A DNA stretch of 37,668 nt from NCBI GenBank assembly GCA_027355945.1, contig DAIEHA010000009.1, positions 1-37,668 of the forward strand. The letters are read 5' to 3'. Of this stretch, positions 8,081 through 17,299 are shown one piece after another. The translations under genes were made by a program, and so were the position numbers. The stretch's first letter is position 1. The number at the start of each line of letters is the position of its first letter. The notes below the pieces were generated by a model, which saw only the letters and a program-made list of their open reading frames with translations, made no database searches and had not been told where the DNA came from. This DNA comes from Candidatus Parcubacteria bacterium (lineage in GTDB: Bacteria; Patescibacteriota; Minisyncoccia; UBA6257; 2-01-FULL-56-20).

Positions 8081-8821
8081 ATGGGACAGAAGATAAATCC
8101 AAATTCATATCGTTTAGGGGTTACGAAGGGATGGCCGGTGCGCTGGTTCCTTAAGGGCGGCTATCCGAAGTTCCTCGAGGAGGATGAGGCGATCCGCAAT
8201 ACGATCAACAAGAAGATCGGTCTCGCGGGTATCGCGAACATCGAGATCGAGCGTACCCAGGGCAATCTTCGCGTCTATATCCGTGCAGCACGGCCGGGCC
8301 TCGTCATCGGACGTGGCGGAAAGGGGATGGAGGATCTCAATAAGGCGATCAGCGATGCGCTTCGCAAGGTACGCGGCACTGCGGCATCGGGGAAGGTTGC
8401 GCTCAGCCTCAATGTGGAGGAATTGAAGCGGACCGAGGTGTCTTCCAAATATATCGCCCAGCAGATCGCATGGGATCTTGAGAAGCGCATTCGTTTCCGC
8501 AGGACAATGAAGAAGTACCTTGAACAGATCATGCAGAATCGCGACGTGAAGGGGGCGAAGGTGGCCCTTTCGGGACGTCTTGATGGCAATGAGATCGCAC
8601 GACGCGAACATCTTTCCCAGGGTTCCCTTCCGCTTGCCACGCTTCGTGCGGACATCGATTATGGCACCGCAACCGCTTTCACCACCTATGGTACGATCGG
8701 TATCCGCATATGGATCTATAAAGGCGAGGTGTTTGCAAAAAAGTCATCCGATGAGCGGGAGGAGCGGTCTTCGCGCGAGGGCCGTCCGCCGATGGGACGC
8801 CGTCCCGAGCCGCGCGCATAA
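8081..8821 (+). CDS. rpsC: 30S ribosomal protein uS3
   Basis: MGQKINPNSYRLG, GLVIGRGGKG (KH), GRLDGNEIARRE. Confidence 0.98.
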   Translation: MGQKINPNSYRLGVTKGWPVRWFLKGGYPKFLEEDEAIRNTINKKIGLAGIANIEIERTQGNLRVYIRAARPGLVIGRGGKGMEDLNKAISDALRKVRGTAASGKVALSLNVEELKRTEVSSKYIAQQIAWDLEKRIRFRRTMKKYLEQIMQNRDVKGAKVALSGRLDGNEIARREHLSQGSLPLATLRADIDYGTATAFTTYGTIGIRIWIYKGEVFAKKSSDEREERSSREGRPPMGRRPEPRA

Positions 8822-8835
8822 CGAACACCACTGAA

Positions 8836-9246
8836 ATGCTTATTCCCAAAAAGGTAAAACATCGCAAGTGGCAGAAGGGGCGTTCGCGCACCCGCGCCGT
8901 GGAGACCCGCGGTCTCGATCTGAGCTATGGACAGTTCGGCCTCAAGTCGACCGAGTCGGCCTGGGTGAACTCGCGCCAGATCGAAGCTGCACGAAAGACG
9001 ATCACCAACTTCCTTCGCCGCGAAGGACGCCTTTGGATCCGTATCTTTCCCGATAAGCCCATCACCATGCAGGCCCCCGAGAAGACGCTCGGAGGTGGAA
9101 AAGGCTCGGTGGACCACTATGTGTTCCCCGTGAAGCCCGGACGCGTCCTTTTTGAGATCGATGGCGTCGCTGCCGAGAAGGCGAAGGAGGCCCTCAAACA
9201 TGCATCCTATAAGCTTCCGGTAAAAACCCGCATCGTCACGAAATAG
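8836..9246 (+). CDS. rplP: 50S ribosomal protein uL16
   Basis: MLIPKKVKHRKWQKGRSRT...RREGRLWIRIFPDKPIT. Confidence 0.98.
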   Translation: MLIPKKVKHRKWQKGRSRTRAVETRGLDLSYGQFGLKSTESAWVNSRQIEAARKTITNFLRREGRLWIRIFPDKPITMQAPEKTLGGGKGSVDHYVFPVKPGRVLFEIDGVAAEKAKEALKHASYKLPVKTRIVTK

Positions 9247-9262
9247 CATTAAAGGAAATCCC

Positions 9263-9484
9263 ATGAAGAAGAAAGATATCCAGGAAATGAAAAACAGGTC
9301 GTCGGCGGAGCTCACGAAGCTCGTCGAGGACAGTGCGGAGAAGCTTCGTGCGCTTCGATTCGATCTCGCGGCGGGCAAGGTGAAGAACGTCGCCCAGCTC
9401 CGGGAAGTGAGGAAGACGATCGCGCGCGCAAGGACATTCCTTCATGCGCGGAATGCCGCCGCGATAAACGGGACCTCCAAATAG
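9263..9484 (+). CDS. rpmC: 50S ribosomal protein uL29
   Basis: MKKKDIQEMKNRSSAELTKLVEDSAEKLRALRFDLA; position between L16 and S17. Confidence 0.95.
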   Translation: MKKKDIQEMKNRSSAELTKLVEDSAEKLRALRFDLAAGKVKNVAQLREVRKTIARARTFLHARNAAAINGTSK

Positions 9485-9499
9485 GGAACAATGACCATC

Positions 9500-9754
9500 A
9501 TGAAAAAGACCGAGGAAAAGAAAACAAGGAGGATCGTAGGCGTCGTCATATCCGACAAGATGATGAAGACCCGCGTGGTTGCGGTGGATCGTCTCAAGAA
9601 GCATCCCAAGTACCAGAAATACTACCGCGTGACGACCACATTCAAGGCGCACGATGAGGCGAATGAATATAAGGAGGGCGACAAGGTGACCATCGAGGAG
9701 ACCAGGCCGATCTCCAAGGATAAGCGCTGGAAGATCACCGGTAAGGCATCATAA
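9500..9754 (+). CDS. rpsQ: 30S ribosomal protein uS17 (alternative start 9491)
   Basis: [54 protein letters not shown]. Confidence 0.96.
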   Translation: MKKTEEKKTRRIVGVVISDKMMKTRVVAVDRLKKHPKYQKYYRVTTTFKAHDEANEYKEGDKVTIEETRPISKDKRWKITGKAS

Positions 9755-9756
9755 CC

Positions 9757-10125
9757 ATGATACAGGAACGTTCAATATTGAAAGTCGCGGACAACAGTGG
9801 CGCCAAAGTGGTGCGGTGCTTCCGTGTTCTTGGCGGCAGCAAGCGCCGGTATGCGGGCGTCGGCGATATCGTCGTGGCATCGGTGCAGTCTGCGGAACCG
9901 CGCAAGCCGGTGAAGCGGAAGGATGTCGTAAAAGTGCTCGTGGTGCGTTCCAAGAACGCCATCCGGCGCAAGGACGGCTCATATGTGCGTTTCGATGAGA
10001 ATGCCGTCATCCTCGTCGATGCGAAGAAGGAACCCGTGGCGACGCGTATCTTCGGTCCTTTGCCGCGCGAGCTCAAGGAGAAGGGATACGAAAAACTCAT
10101 GACGATGGCGGAAGAAATAGTGTAA
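9757..10125 (+). CDS. rplN: 50S ribosomal protein uL14
   Basis: MIQERSILKVADNSGAKVVRCFRVLGGS.RRYAGVGDIVVASV. Confidence 0.98.
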   Translation: MIQERSILKVADNSGAKVVRCFRVLGGSKRRYAGVGDIVVASVQSAEPRKPVKRKDVVKVLVVRSKNAIRRKDGSYVRFDENAVILVDAKKEPVATRIFGPLPRELKEKGYEKLMTMAEEIV

Positions 10126-10144
10126 TCCTTGCCATTTTATTACC

Positions 10145-10450
10145 ATGAAGATCATCAAAGGAGATACTGTGAAAGTGATGTCCGGAAAGGACCGTGGAAA
10201 GACCGGGGCTGTTTCGGCGGCGTTCCCCGATACCGGGAAGATCGCCATCGAAGGGGTCAATGTCTTCAAGAAGAACTCGCGGCCTCGCCTTCAGGGCGAA
10301 CGAGGACAGGTGGTGGAGGTTTCCCGCCCTCTTGTGGCATCGAAGGTCATGATCATCTGCCCGAGCTGCAAACAGCCCACCCGTATCGGTACGCGCATTG
10401 AAGGCAAGCGAAAGGTCCGTTATTGCAAGAAGTGTCAGTCGACGATCTAA
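10145..10450 (+). CDS. rplX: 50S ribosomal protein uL24 (with CxxC...CxxC)
   Basis: MKIIKGDTVKVMSGKDRGKTGAV KOW motif; C-terminal CPSCKQPTR..CKKC. Confidence 0.96.
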   Translation: MKIIKGDTVKVMSGKDRGKTGAVSAAFPDTGKIAIEGVNVFKKNSRPRLQGERGQVVEVSRPLVASKVMIICPSCKQPTRIGTRIEGKRKVRYCKKCQSTI

Positions 10451-10470
10451 TCTTTTCGAAACCCATTACC

Positions 10471-11040
10471 ATGCCGGAAGCAAAGAAAAATCATAATGAT
10501 CGTGTTGCCATACGCTCCCTTCTTGAGAAGGCGGTCATTGATGCGGGCGTAGGCCGTTTGAGCCAGCAGCCGAATTTCGAGGAAAAGATCCTTCCTCAGG
10601 TCATGCGCGATATCGCCGCGGTCACGGGCCAGCAGCCCCAGATCCGCAGGGCGAAGGAGTCGATTGCAGGCTTCAAGATCCGGGAAGGACAGATCGTGGG
10701 CCTTCGCGTCACCCTCCGCGGGGCGAAAATGGTTGATTTTTTTGAGAGATTGGTTACAATAGTGTTGCCACGCGTACGCGACTTCAACGGAATCGAGCGC
10801 TCGGCGGTTGACCAGGGCGGTACTTTGAATGTGGGCGTGCGCGATCATATGGTGTTCCCGGAGATAAGCCCCGAGAAATCTTTGATCTCATTCTCCCTTG
10901 GCGCGAGTATGGTGCCGAAGAAGAAGAATCACGATGCATCCTTCGCAGCATTTGTCGAGCTTGGCGTCCCTTTCAAAAAGGAGACGGCTGGCAAGACGGG
11001 AGCCAAGAAGAAAAGTGCAGGAAAAAGAAGGAGCAAATAA
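10471..11040 (+). CDS. rplE: 50S ribosomal protein uL5 (start at internal ATG 10471)
   Basis: TGQQPQIRRAKESIAGFKIREGQIVGLRVTLRG..M..F..RL......RDFNG. Confidence 0.96.
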   Translation: MPEAKKNHNDRVAIRSLLEKAVIDAGVGRLSQQPNFEEKILPQVMRDIAAVTGQQPQIRRAKESIAGFKIREGQIVGLRVTLRGAKMVDFFERLVTIVLPRVRDFNGIERSAVDQGGTLNVGVRDHMVFPEISPEKSLISFSLGASMVPKKKNHDASFAAFVELGVPFKKETAGKTGAKKKSAGKRRSK

Positions 11041-11043
11041 GAT

Positions 11044-11229
11044 ATGGCAAAGAAATCCGTCATCGCGCGATCGAAAAAGCGCCCCAAGTTCAGCAGTCGT
11101 ATCGTACGCCGATGTTTTCGCTGCGGACGCAAGCGCGGATATATGCGGGACTTCGGCCTTTGCCGCATCTGCTTCCGTGAGATGGCGACGAATCAGCAGA
11201 TCCCCGGAGTAAAGAAAGCATCCTGGTAA
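11044..11229 (+). CDS. rpsN: 30S ribosomal protein uS14, zinc-binding type
   Basis: [26 protein letters not shown]...IPGVKKASW. Confidence 0.97.
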   Translation: MAKKSVIARSKKRPKFSSRIVRRCFRCGRKRGYMRDFGLCRICFREMATNQQIPGVKKASW

Positions 11230-11230
11230 C

Positions 11231-11608
11231 ATGCATTACACAATCCTCCCCGAACTTAAGAACGCGGTCCGCGCAAAGAAGGATAAAGTGATCTTCCCTT
11301 ATTCGAAGATGGATTTGGCGATCCTCAAGAAACTGGCCGATAACGGCTATGTGAAGAGCGCCGAGCGGGAGGCTACGGGCAGAAAGAGCATCATCGTCGT
11401 GAAGCTTGCGAAGACGACGGTCTCTCCCATCAACGACTTCAAGATCAAGAGCAAGCCGAGCCGCCATATTTATACTGATTACCGAAGCTTGAATTCCGTG
11501 CGGCAGGGCCATGGACTCGCGCTGCTTTCCACCTCCCAGGGGATCATGACCGGCCGCGAGGCGAGAAAGGGGAAGATCGGCGGAGAATATCTTTTTGAGA
11601 TCTGGTAA
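11231..11608 (+). CDS. rpsH: 30S ribosomal protein uS8
   Basis: SKPSRHIYTDYRSLNSVRQGHGLALLSTSQGIMTGREARKGKIGGEYLFEIW. Confidence 0.96.
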   Translation: MHYTILPELKNAVRAKKDKVIFPYSKMDLAILKKLADNGYVKSAEREATGRKSIIVVKLAKTTVSPINDFKIKSKPSRHIYTDYRSLNSVRQGHGLALLSTSQGIMTGREARKGKIGGEYLFEIW

Positions 11609-11630
11609 TACCATTCATAACGGAACCATC

Positions 11631-12176
11631 ATGAGCAGACTTATTAAAAAATCCATCACCGTTCCCGAAGGCGTGGCCGTGGCCGTGGCCGAGGGAGAGG
11701 TGCGCATCAAAGGCCCGAAGGGCGAGATCGTTATTCCGGTTGCGCGGGAGGTTGAGGTGACCGCTGATGCGAAGGAGCTTTGGGTAAAGACCCCTGTTTC
11801 AAGGAATGCGTCTACCGCGATGCACGGGACGATCTGGTCCCTTTCGAAGAACGCCATAGAGGGCGTGACGAAAGGATTCGAGAAGATCCTCGAGATCGAA
11901 GGCGTAGGCTACCGCGCGACGATCGAAGGGAAGGAGCTCGTTCTTTTCCTTGGATATGCGCTTCCGGTCCGTATGCCCATTCCCGATTATGTGGCGGTTT
12001 CCGTGGAAAAGAACACCATAAAGATCACGGGTATCAATAAAGAGCAGGTAGGACAGGTTGCCGCAGAGATCCGCGCCCTCAAGAAGCCCGAGCCGTACAA
12101 AGGAAAGGGCATCCGCTATCGCGGCGAGGTCATCCGCAGAAAGGCGGGCAAGAAAGCGGGAGCTTCAGGTTCGTAA
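11631..12176 (+). CDS. rplF: 50S ribosomal protein uL6 (start at 11631)
   Basis: MSRLIKKSITVPEGV...IKGPKGE...GVTKGFEKILEIEGVGYRATIEG...YKGKGIRYRGEVIRRKAGK. Confidence 0.97.
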   Translation: MSRLIKKSITVPEGVAVAVAEGEVRIKGPKGEIVIPVAREVEVTADAKELWVKTPVSRNASTAMHGTIWSLSKNAIEGVTKGFEKILEIEGVGYRATIEGKELVLFLGYALPVRMPIPDYVAVSVEKNTIKITGINKEQVGQVAAEIRALKKPEPYKGKGIRYRGEVIRRKAGKKAGASGS

Positions 12177-12200
12177 CGCATAATCCCAGTCATCACTATC

Positions 12201-12578
12201 ATGAACGCAGCAAAGAAATTGAATAAACGGAGGATGCGCCGGATCGCCAGGACGAGGGCCCGCATCAAGGGTACCGCTGAGCGCCCCCGCCTTGCCGTGC
12301 ACAGGACGAACCGCTATTTTTACGCCCAGCTTATCGATGACCTGAAAGGCGTCACTCTCCTTTCCGCTTCGAGCGCAGCGCTCCATAAGGGTGGGACTGC
12401 CGGTGCAAAGGCCAAGACGACGAAGACCCAGGAATCCTTTGCGATAGGGGAGATGCTTGGGAAAAAGGCATCGGAAAAGGGCATCGCGTCGGCGGTATTC
12501 GATCGCCGTTCGTATAAGTTCCATGGCCGCGTAAAGAGCTTCGTCGAAGGCGCGAAAAAGGCAGGTCTTACGATATAA
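12201..12578 (+). CDS. rplR: 50S ribosomal protein uL18
   Basis: RPRLAVHRTNRYFYAQLIDD..., FDRRSYKFHGRVKSFVEGAKKAGL. Confidence 0.96.
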   Translation: MNAAKKLNKRRMRRIARTRARIKGTAERPRLAVHRTNRYFYAQLIDDLKGVTLLSASSAALHKGGTAGAKAKTTKTQESFAIGEMLGKKASEKGIASAVFDRRSYKFHGRVKSFVEGAKKAGLTI

Positions 12579-12585
12579 CATAATC

Positions 12586-13143
12586 ATGGCACCCATCACC
12601 TCCAATCCTTCGGTTCAGCAGCGCCCCGGTATGCATCAGGGTTCCGGTCAGTCGGGTTTCCGACGCGGAGGCCCGGGATCCCGCGGTCCGCGCCTTCCTC
12701 AGGGACCTCGCGATGATTTTCGCGAGCGCGTGCTTGATATGCGCCGCGTCACCCGCGTCGTGGCGGGCGGCAAACGTTTCCGTTTCCGCTGTACGCTTGT
12801 GATCGGCGATGAGAAAGGACGTGTTGCGATCGGCGTTGCGAAGGGTCTCGACGTGCAACAGGCCGTTGCGAAGGCCAAAGCGGATGCGAAGAAGCACATC
12901 ATCCAGGTCAACCTGAAAGATGGACGCACGATCGCCCATGAAGTAGATGCGAAATACAGCGCCGCAAAGGTGCTTATAAAGCCTGCAAGCAAGGGGCACG
13001 GTCTCCGCGCCGGCGGTTCGGTGCGTTTCGTGCTTGCGTTCGCGGGTGTGAAGGATGCTACGGCAAAGGTGCTCGGCCGCACGCCGAACAAGCTTACGAA
13101 CGCAAAGGCAACGCTCGAGGCACTTAAAAAGCTTAAGGCATAA
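12586..13143 (+). CDS. rpsE: 30S ribosomal protein uS5
   Basis: DFRERVLDMRRVTRVVAGGKRFRFRCTLVIGDEKGRVAIGVAKG. Confidence 0.97.
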   Translation: MAPITSNPSVQQRPGMHQGSGQSGFRRGGPGSRGPRLPQGPRDDFRERVLDMRRVTRVVAGGKRFRFRCTLVIGDEKGRVAIGVAKGLDVQQAVAKAKADAKKHIIQVNLKDGRTIAHEVDAKYSAAKVLIKPASKGHGLRAGGSVRFVLAFAGVKDATAKVLGRTPNKLTNAKATLEALKKLKA

Positions 13144-13149
13144 CCGACC

Positions 13150-13596
13150 ATGAAACTCCATCAACTTTCCACATTGAGGACCCGGAAGGTCCAGCGTATC
13201 GGCCGCAGCGGCAAGCGCGGCAGTTATTCGGGGCGCGGCGTGAAGGGACAGCGTTCCCGTTCCGGCCATCGCATCCGTCCTGCGGAGCGCGATCTCATTC
13301 TCAAACTTCCGAAGATCCGCGGTTTCCGCAACAAGCCGAAAGACGAGGTTCCTGAGGTGTTCAACCTCGGTGCGCTCGCCGCGAAGTTCGCGGATTTGGC
13401 GAAAGGCGGCAAGGGCGGCGCGATCACGATAGATCGGACGCTTCTCCGCTCCGTGAAGCTCATCAAAAAGGATTATAAGGGGATCATAAAGATCCTCGGC
13501 ACCGGCGAAATATCGTTTCCGGCATCCTTCGAGGGCTTCCAGATTTCGTCCGCCGCAAAGGCCAAGATCGAGAAGGCCGGGGGAAGCGTGAAGTGA
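13150..13596 (+). CDS. rplO: 50S ribosomal protein uL15
   Basis: RIGRSGKRGSYSGRGVKGQRSRSGHRIRP. Confidence 0.96.
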   Translation: MKLHQLSTLRTRKVQRIGRSGKRGSYSGRGVKGQRSRSGHRIRPAERDLILKLPKIRGFRNKPKDEVPEVFNLGALAAKFADLAKGGKGGAITIDRTLLRSVKLIKKDYKGIIKILGTGEISFPASFEGFQISSAAKAKIEKAGGSVK

Positions 13597-13618
13597 GTAT
13601 AAGGATCGCCTCATCCCT

Positions 13619-14890
13619 ATGGAACGATTAGTCCAGATATTCAAAGTAAAGGAGCTTCGGAACAAGATACTCATCGTACTCGGGCTTCTCGTGGCGTATC
13701 GGGTGCTTGCGGCGATCCCCATCCCGGGAGTGAACGCCCAAGCGCTCCAGAATTATTTCAATTCGAACCAGCTCCTCGGATTCCTCAACTTCTTCTCCGG
13801 AGGGGGACTTGCCACGCTTTCCGTCGTGATGCTCGGCGTGGGCCCCTACATCACCGCCACGATCGTGATGCAGCTCATGACTATCATCTTCCCGAGGATG
13901 AAGGAACTGTATTACGAGGAAGGGGCCCGTGGGCAGGCGAAGTTCAACCAGTATTCCCGGCTTCTCACGGTTCCGTTCGCATTCGTGCAATCCTATGGAT
14001 TCCTCAAGCTCCTTATTTCGCAGGGGGTCATACCTCAGCCCAATCTTTTCAGCATGTTGAGCAACGTTATCGTGATCACCGCGGGCTCGATGGTCGCATT
14101 GTGGCTCGGTGAGCTTATCAGCGAACAGAAGGTGGGCAACGGCATTTCCCTCATCATCCTTGCGGGAATCCTGAGCCGATTCCCCACGACCGTAGGGACC
14201 GCGATTGCGGCCTACACCCCCCAGATGCTCACCTCGTACCTCGTCTTCATCGTGATCGGGTTCCTTCTCATTGCCGGTATCGTGTATCTGAACGAAGGTG
14301 AACGGAAGATCCCCGTCGCATATGCGCGGCGCGTCCGCGGCAATAAGATGTATGGAGGAGACCAGAGCTATCTTCCTCTCAAAGTGAACCAGGCAGGGAT
14401 GATCCCGCTCATTTTTGCGATATCGGTCCTGCTCTTCCCGCAGTTCCTTGCGCAAATCGTCATCCTTTTCTCGCAGAAGTGGGGGCTTGCGATCAGCAAT
14501 TTCGCGCAGGCATTCGTTGCGAATCAGCTTTACTATGGGCTGTTCTACTTCCTTCTCGTCTTTGCATTCACGTATTTCTATACCGCGATCACCTTCAATC
14601 CCGAGGAAGTCGCGAAGAATCTTCAGCAGAGCGGAGGATTCGTTCCGGGTATCCGCCCGGGAGAGAGCACCGAGCGTTTCTTCGGCAGCATCGTGAACCG
14701 GATCACTTTCTGGGGTGCGGTGTTCCTCGGTATCGTAGCGATCTTCCCGATCTTGATCCAGTTTGCAACGGGGATCTCGGTGGTCACCATCAGCGGGACG
14801 GCGATCCTTATCGTTGTTGCGGTGGCGCTCGAAACGATGCGCATGGTGGATTCAGAGCTCACCGTCAGGGAATACGAGGGGATAGAATAA
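13619..14890 (+). CDS. secY: Preprotein translocase subunit SecY
   Basis: Multi-TM protein; RIPVAYARR-like KIPVAYARRVRG, GFVPGIRPGEST, PYITATIVMQL. Confidence 0.97.
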   Translation: MERLVQIFKVKELRNKILIVLGLLVAYRVLAAIPIPGVNAQALQNYFNSNQLLGFLNFFSGGGLATLSVVMLGVGPYITATIVMQLMTIIFPRMKELYYEEGARGQAKFNQYSRLLTVPFAFVQSYGFLKLLISQGVIPQPNLFSMLSNVIVITAGSMVALWLGELISEQKVGNGISLIILAGILSRFPTTVGTAIAAYTPQMLTSYLVFIVIGFLLIAGIVYLNEGERKIPVAYARRVRGNKMYGGDQSYLPLKVNQAGMIPLIFAISVLLFPQFLAQIVILFSQKWGLAISNFAQAFVANQLYYGLFYFLLVFAFTYFYTAITFNPEEVAKNLQQSGGFVPGIRPGESTERFFGSIVNRITFWGAVFLGIVAIFPILIQFATGISVVTISGTAILIVVAVALETMRMVDSELTVREYEGIE

Positions 14891-14900
14891 GGCTTATATA

Positions 14901-14930
14901 AAAAACGGAATGGACGAAGCGTCCATTCCG
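14901..14930 (-). terminator. Intrinsic terminator on - strand (11-bp stem plus T-run)
   Basis: CGGAATGGACG-CTT-CGTCCATTCCG-TTTTT read on the - strand; no T-tract on + strand. Confidence 0.75.
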
Positions 14931-14949
14931 GTGCGTGGCGAATGCGAGA

Positions 14950-15135
14950 TCAATGGCGGCGAGGCTGCTGCCATTTGAGACGGCGATCGGGAAGTGCGTC
15001 CGTTTCCCGCTGGGTTTGGGCCTTTTCGAGCGGTTGGCCGTTTGCCGCATATCCGTTGGCGCGGAGGATCTCCGTTGCCTGTCTATAGCGGCCCACTTCA
15101 CGATGCGAACACGATGCGTTTTTCGTATCCTTCAT
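14950..15135 (-). CDS. Putative small protein, 61 aa, unknown
   Basis: ORF MKDTKNASCSHREVGRYRQATEILRANGYAANG...; stop lies ~20 nt upstream of the - strand terminator. Confidence 0.45.
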   Translation of the reverse strand: MKDTKNASCSHREVGRYRQATEILRANGYAANGQPLEKAQTQRETDALPDRRLKWQQPRRH

Positions 15136-15260
15136 GTCAATGATGCCGCGGAGGATCGTCAGAGCTTTTTAGAGTGTAATACGGTTTTTCGGCGCATGCA
15201 ATGCCGGAGGCTCTTATCAAGTGGATTTTTTTCTGGTATGATGGTCACATTCTTCCTCCA

Positions 15261-15842
15261 ATGACGCCTGATTTCGATGTCATTTTCATGACCGGTCCCC
15301 AAGGTTCGGGGAAAGGAACCCAGGGGAAACGGCTTGCGGCAAAGCTTGATTTTTTTTTGTGGGACACGGGTGCGGCGCTCCGTGCGATCGCATCGCAGGA
15401 TACCCCGCTTGGTAAGGAGGTGGCGGGCATCATCAATAATGGCAATTTCCTGAGCGATGATCTTCTGATCGAGATCCTAAAGGACCGCCTGCCTGAGATC
15501 CTCAAAGGGAGGGGCGTTATTTTCGATGGCGTCCCGCGCCGGATAGGCCAAGCCGAATATCTCTTGAACTATCTGAAGGAGCAGGGGAAGCATCGCATGA
15601 TGACGGTCTCGATCGACGTTCCGCGCGAGGAATCGCTGAAGCGCCTTCTCCTCAGGGCTGAGACCGAGGGACGGGCCGATGATACGCCCGAGCGCATCGA
15701 GAAGCGATTGCGATTTTTCGAGGAAGTGGTGAAGCCGATGATGGAATATCTGAAGAAGGAGACGAAGTACGTCGAGATCGATGGGACGCCGTCGGTCGAC
15801 GAGGTCGAACGGGAGATCGATGCCGCACTTGGGATACTATGA
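15261..15842 (+). CDS. adk: Adenylate kinase, short-LID type
   Basis: GPQGSGKGTQGKRLA, DTGAALR, DGVPRRIGQA, GRADDTPERIEKRL; start placed at MTPDFDV after TGgTATGAT (15237-15242). Confidence 0.85.
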   Translation: MTPDFDVIFMTGPQGSGKGTQGKRLAAKLDFFLWDTGAALRAIASQDTPLGKEVAGIINNGNFLSDDLLIEILKDRLPEILKGRGVIFDGVPRRIGQAEYLLNYLKEQGKHRMMTVSIDVPREESLKRLLLRAETEGRADDTPERIEKRLRFFEEVVKPMMEYLKKETKYVEIDGTPSVDEVEREIDAALGIL

Positions 15843-16486
15843 CCCGTCACCCCGTAGAGGTGTCCGATAGCGCGCCTTTCAATATCATCCTGCTCGGCGA
15901 CCCCGCATCCGGAAAGGGCACGCAATCGGCGCATCTTGCCGCCCGCTACGGTATGTATGATTTCGACATGGGGCGGGAGGTGAAGAAGCCTGAGAATCTC
16001 AAGTTATACGATTATGCCCATACAACCGCCGTCGGTAAGCTCACACCGACGGCGGTAGCGAGAAAGATCTTCAGAGAGAAGATCCTCGGCACTCCTGCCC
16101 GCGAGGGCATCGTCTTCAGCGGCACGCCGAAGATGATCGGAGAGGCGAATCTTGTGGAACGCCTCCTTCGCGAGCGCGGAAGGAGGGATCCCCTCGTCAT
16201 CTATCTTCATATCCCGCTCAAGGAGGTGCTTGTCCGGATGCGGGGACGAAGGGTGGAGGTGCAGGGAAAGGCCATCGTGCGGGATGATGATAATGAGCGG
16301 GCGCTCATGAATCGAAGACGCTACTATCGGGAGCAGGTTTCGCGCGTCGTCGATTTCTTCAGGGAGCGGTATGAATTCCGGCGCATTTCCGGCATGGGCA
16401 CCGAGAACGAGGTGGCGGCGCGGATCGAGGCCGCCATAGCGTCCCATTTGAAGAGGACGTCCCGGAAGGGAAGGTCGGCGCATTGA
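15839..16486 (+). CDS. Divergent adenylate kinase-like NMP kinase
   Basis: GDPASGKGTQSAHLAARYG P-loop; overlaps the upstream adk by ATGA. Confidence 0.8.
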   Translation: MTRHPVEVSDSAPFNIILLGDPASGKGTQSAHLAARYGMYDFDMGREVKKPENLKLYDYAHTTAVGKLTPTAVARKIFREKILGTPAREGIVFSGTPKMIGEANLVERLLRERGRRDPLVIYLHIPLKEVLVRMRGRRVEVQGKAIVRDDDNERALMNRRRYYREQVSRVVDFFRERYEFRRISGMGTENEVAARIEAAIASHLKRTSRKGRSAH

Positions 16487-16496
16487 ACCATCCACA

Positions 16497-17267
16497 ATGG
16501 ACCTCATCAAGACAAAGGAGCAGATCGCAATAATGGCTGAAGGAGGCCGTCGCCTTGGAGCCGTTCTCAATGTGCTCCGCAAAGAGGTGCGACCGGGCAT
16601 TACAACCTTGGAACTTGACCGGATCGCCCGTTTGCGCATCGAAGCGGGTGGGGACAAGCCCGCCTTCCTTCATTATCGTCCCGCAGGAGCGGCGAAAGCC
16701 TATCCTTATACTCTCTGTTCATCCGTGAACGACGTCGTCGTCCACGGGCAGCCTTCGCATCACGTCCTTCGGGAAGGCGATGTCATTTCGCTCGATCTCG
16801 GCCTTCGGCATGAGGGTCTTTATCTCGATGCGGCCATCACGGTCCCCGTAGGTCCCGTATCCTCACTGGGAAAGGATGTCCGGGCATTGCTTGATGCAAC
16901 CGAAGATGCGTTGTATGCGGGTATTGCGGCCGCAAAGCCGGGAAAGCGTCTCGGTGACATAGGATACGCGATAGAACGCGTTGCCCGCAACGCAGGACTT
17001 TCCGTGGCAGAAGGGCTTACCGGCCACGGAATCGGCGAATCGCTGCACGAGGAGCCATCCGTGTTCAACTTCGGCGAACGGGGCACGGGCATGGTGCTCA
17101 AGGAGGGGATGGTGCTCGCGATCGAGCCCATGTTCACGCTTGGAGGCGGGGAGATAGTCCAGCTCCGCGATGAGAGCTATGGCACCGAGGACCGTTCGTG
17201 GGCGGCGCATTTCGAGCACACGATCGCGATCACGGCAAAGGGACCGAAGATACTCACCGCTGCGTGA
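16497..17267 (+). CDS. map: Methionine aminopeptidase type I
   Basis: SVNDVVVHG, GDVISLDLG, LTGHGIGESLHEEPSV, EGMVLAIEPMF, FEHTIAIT. Confidence 0.97.
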   Translation: MDLIKTKEQIAIMAEGGRRLGAVLNVLRKEVRPGITTLELDRIARLRIEAGGDKPAFLHYRPAGAAKAYPYTLCSSVNDVVVHGQPSHHVLREGDVISLDLGLRHEGLYLDAAITVPVGPVSSLGKDVRALLDATEDALYAGIAAAKPGKRLGDIGYAIERVARNAGLSVAEGLTGHGIGESLHEEPSVFNFGERGTGMVLKEGMVLAIEPMFTLGGGEIVQLRDESYGTEDRSWAAHFEHTIAITAKGPKILTAA

Positions 17268-17299
17268 TATAATCCCAATATAGCCCTCATCCGCACCCC

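Noticed and set aside
12568-13722. 384-aa - strand ORF
   Set aside because: Antisense to S5/L15/secY; Arg/His-rich shadow.
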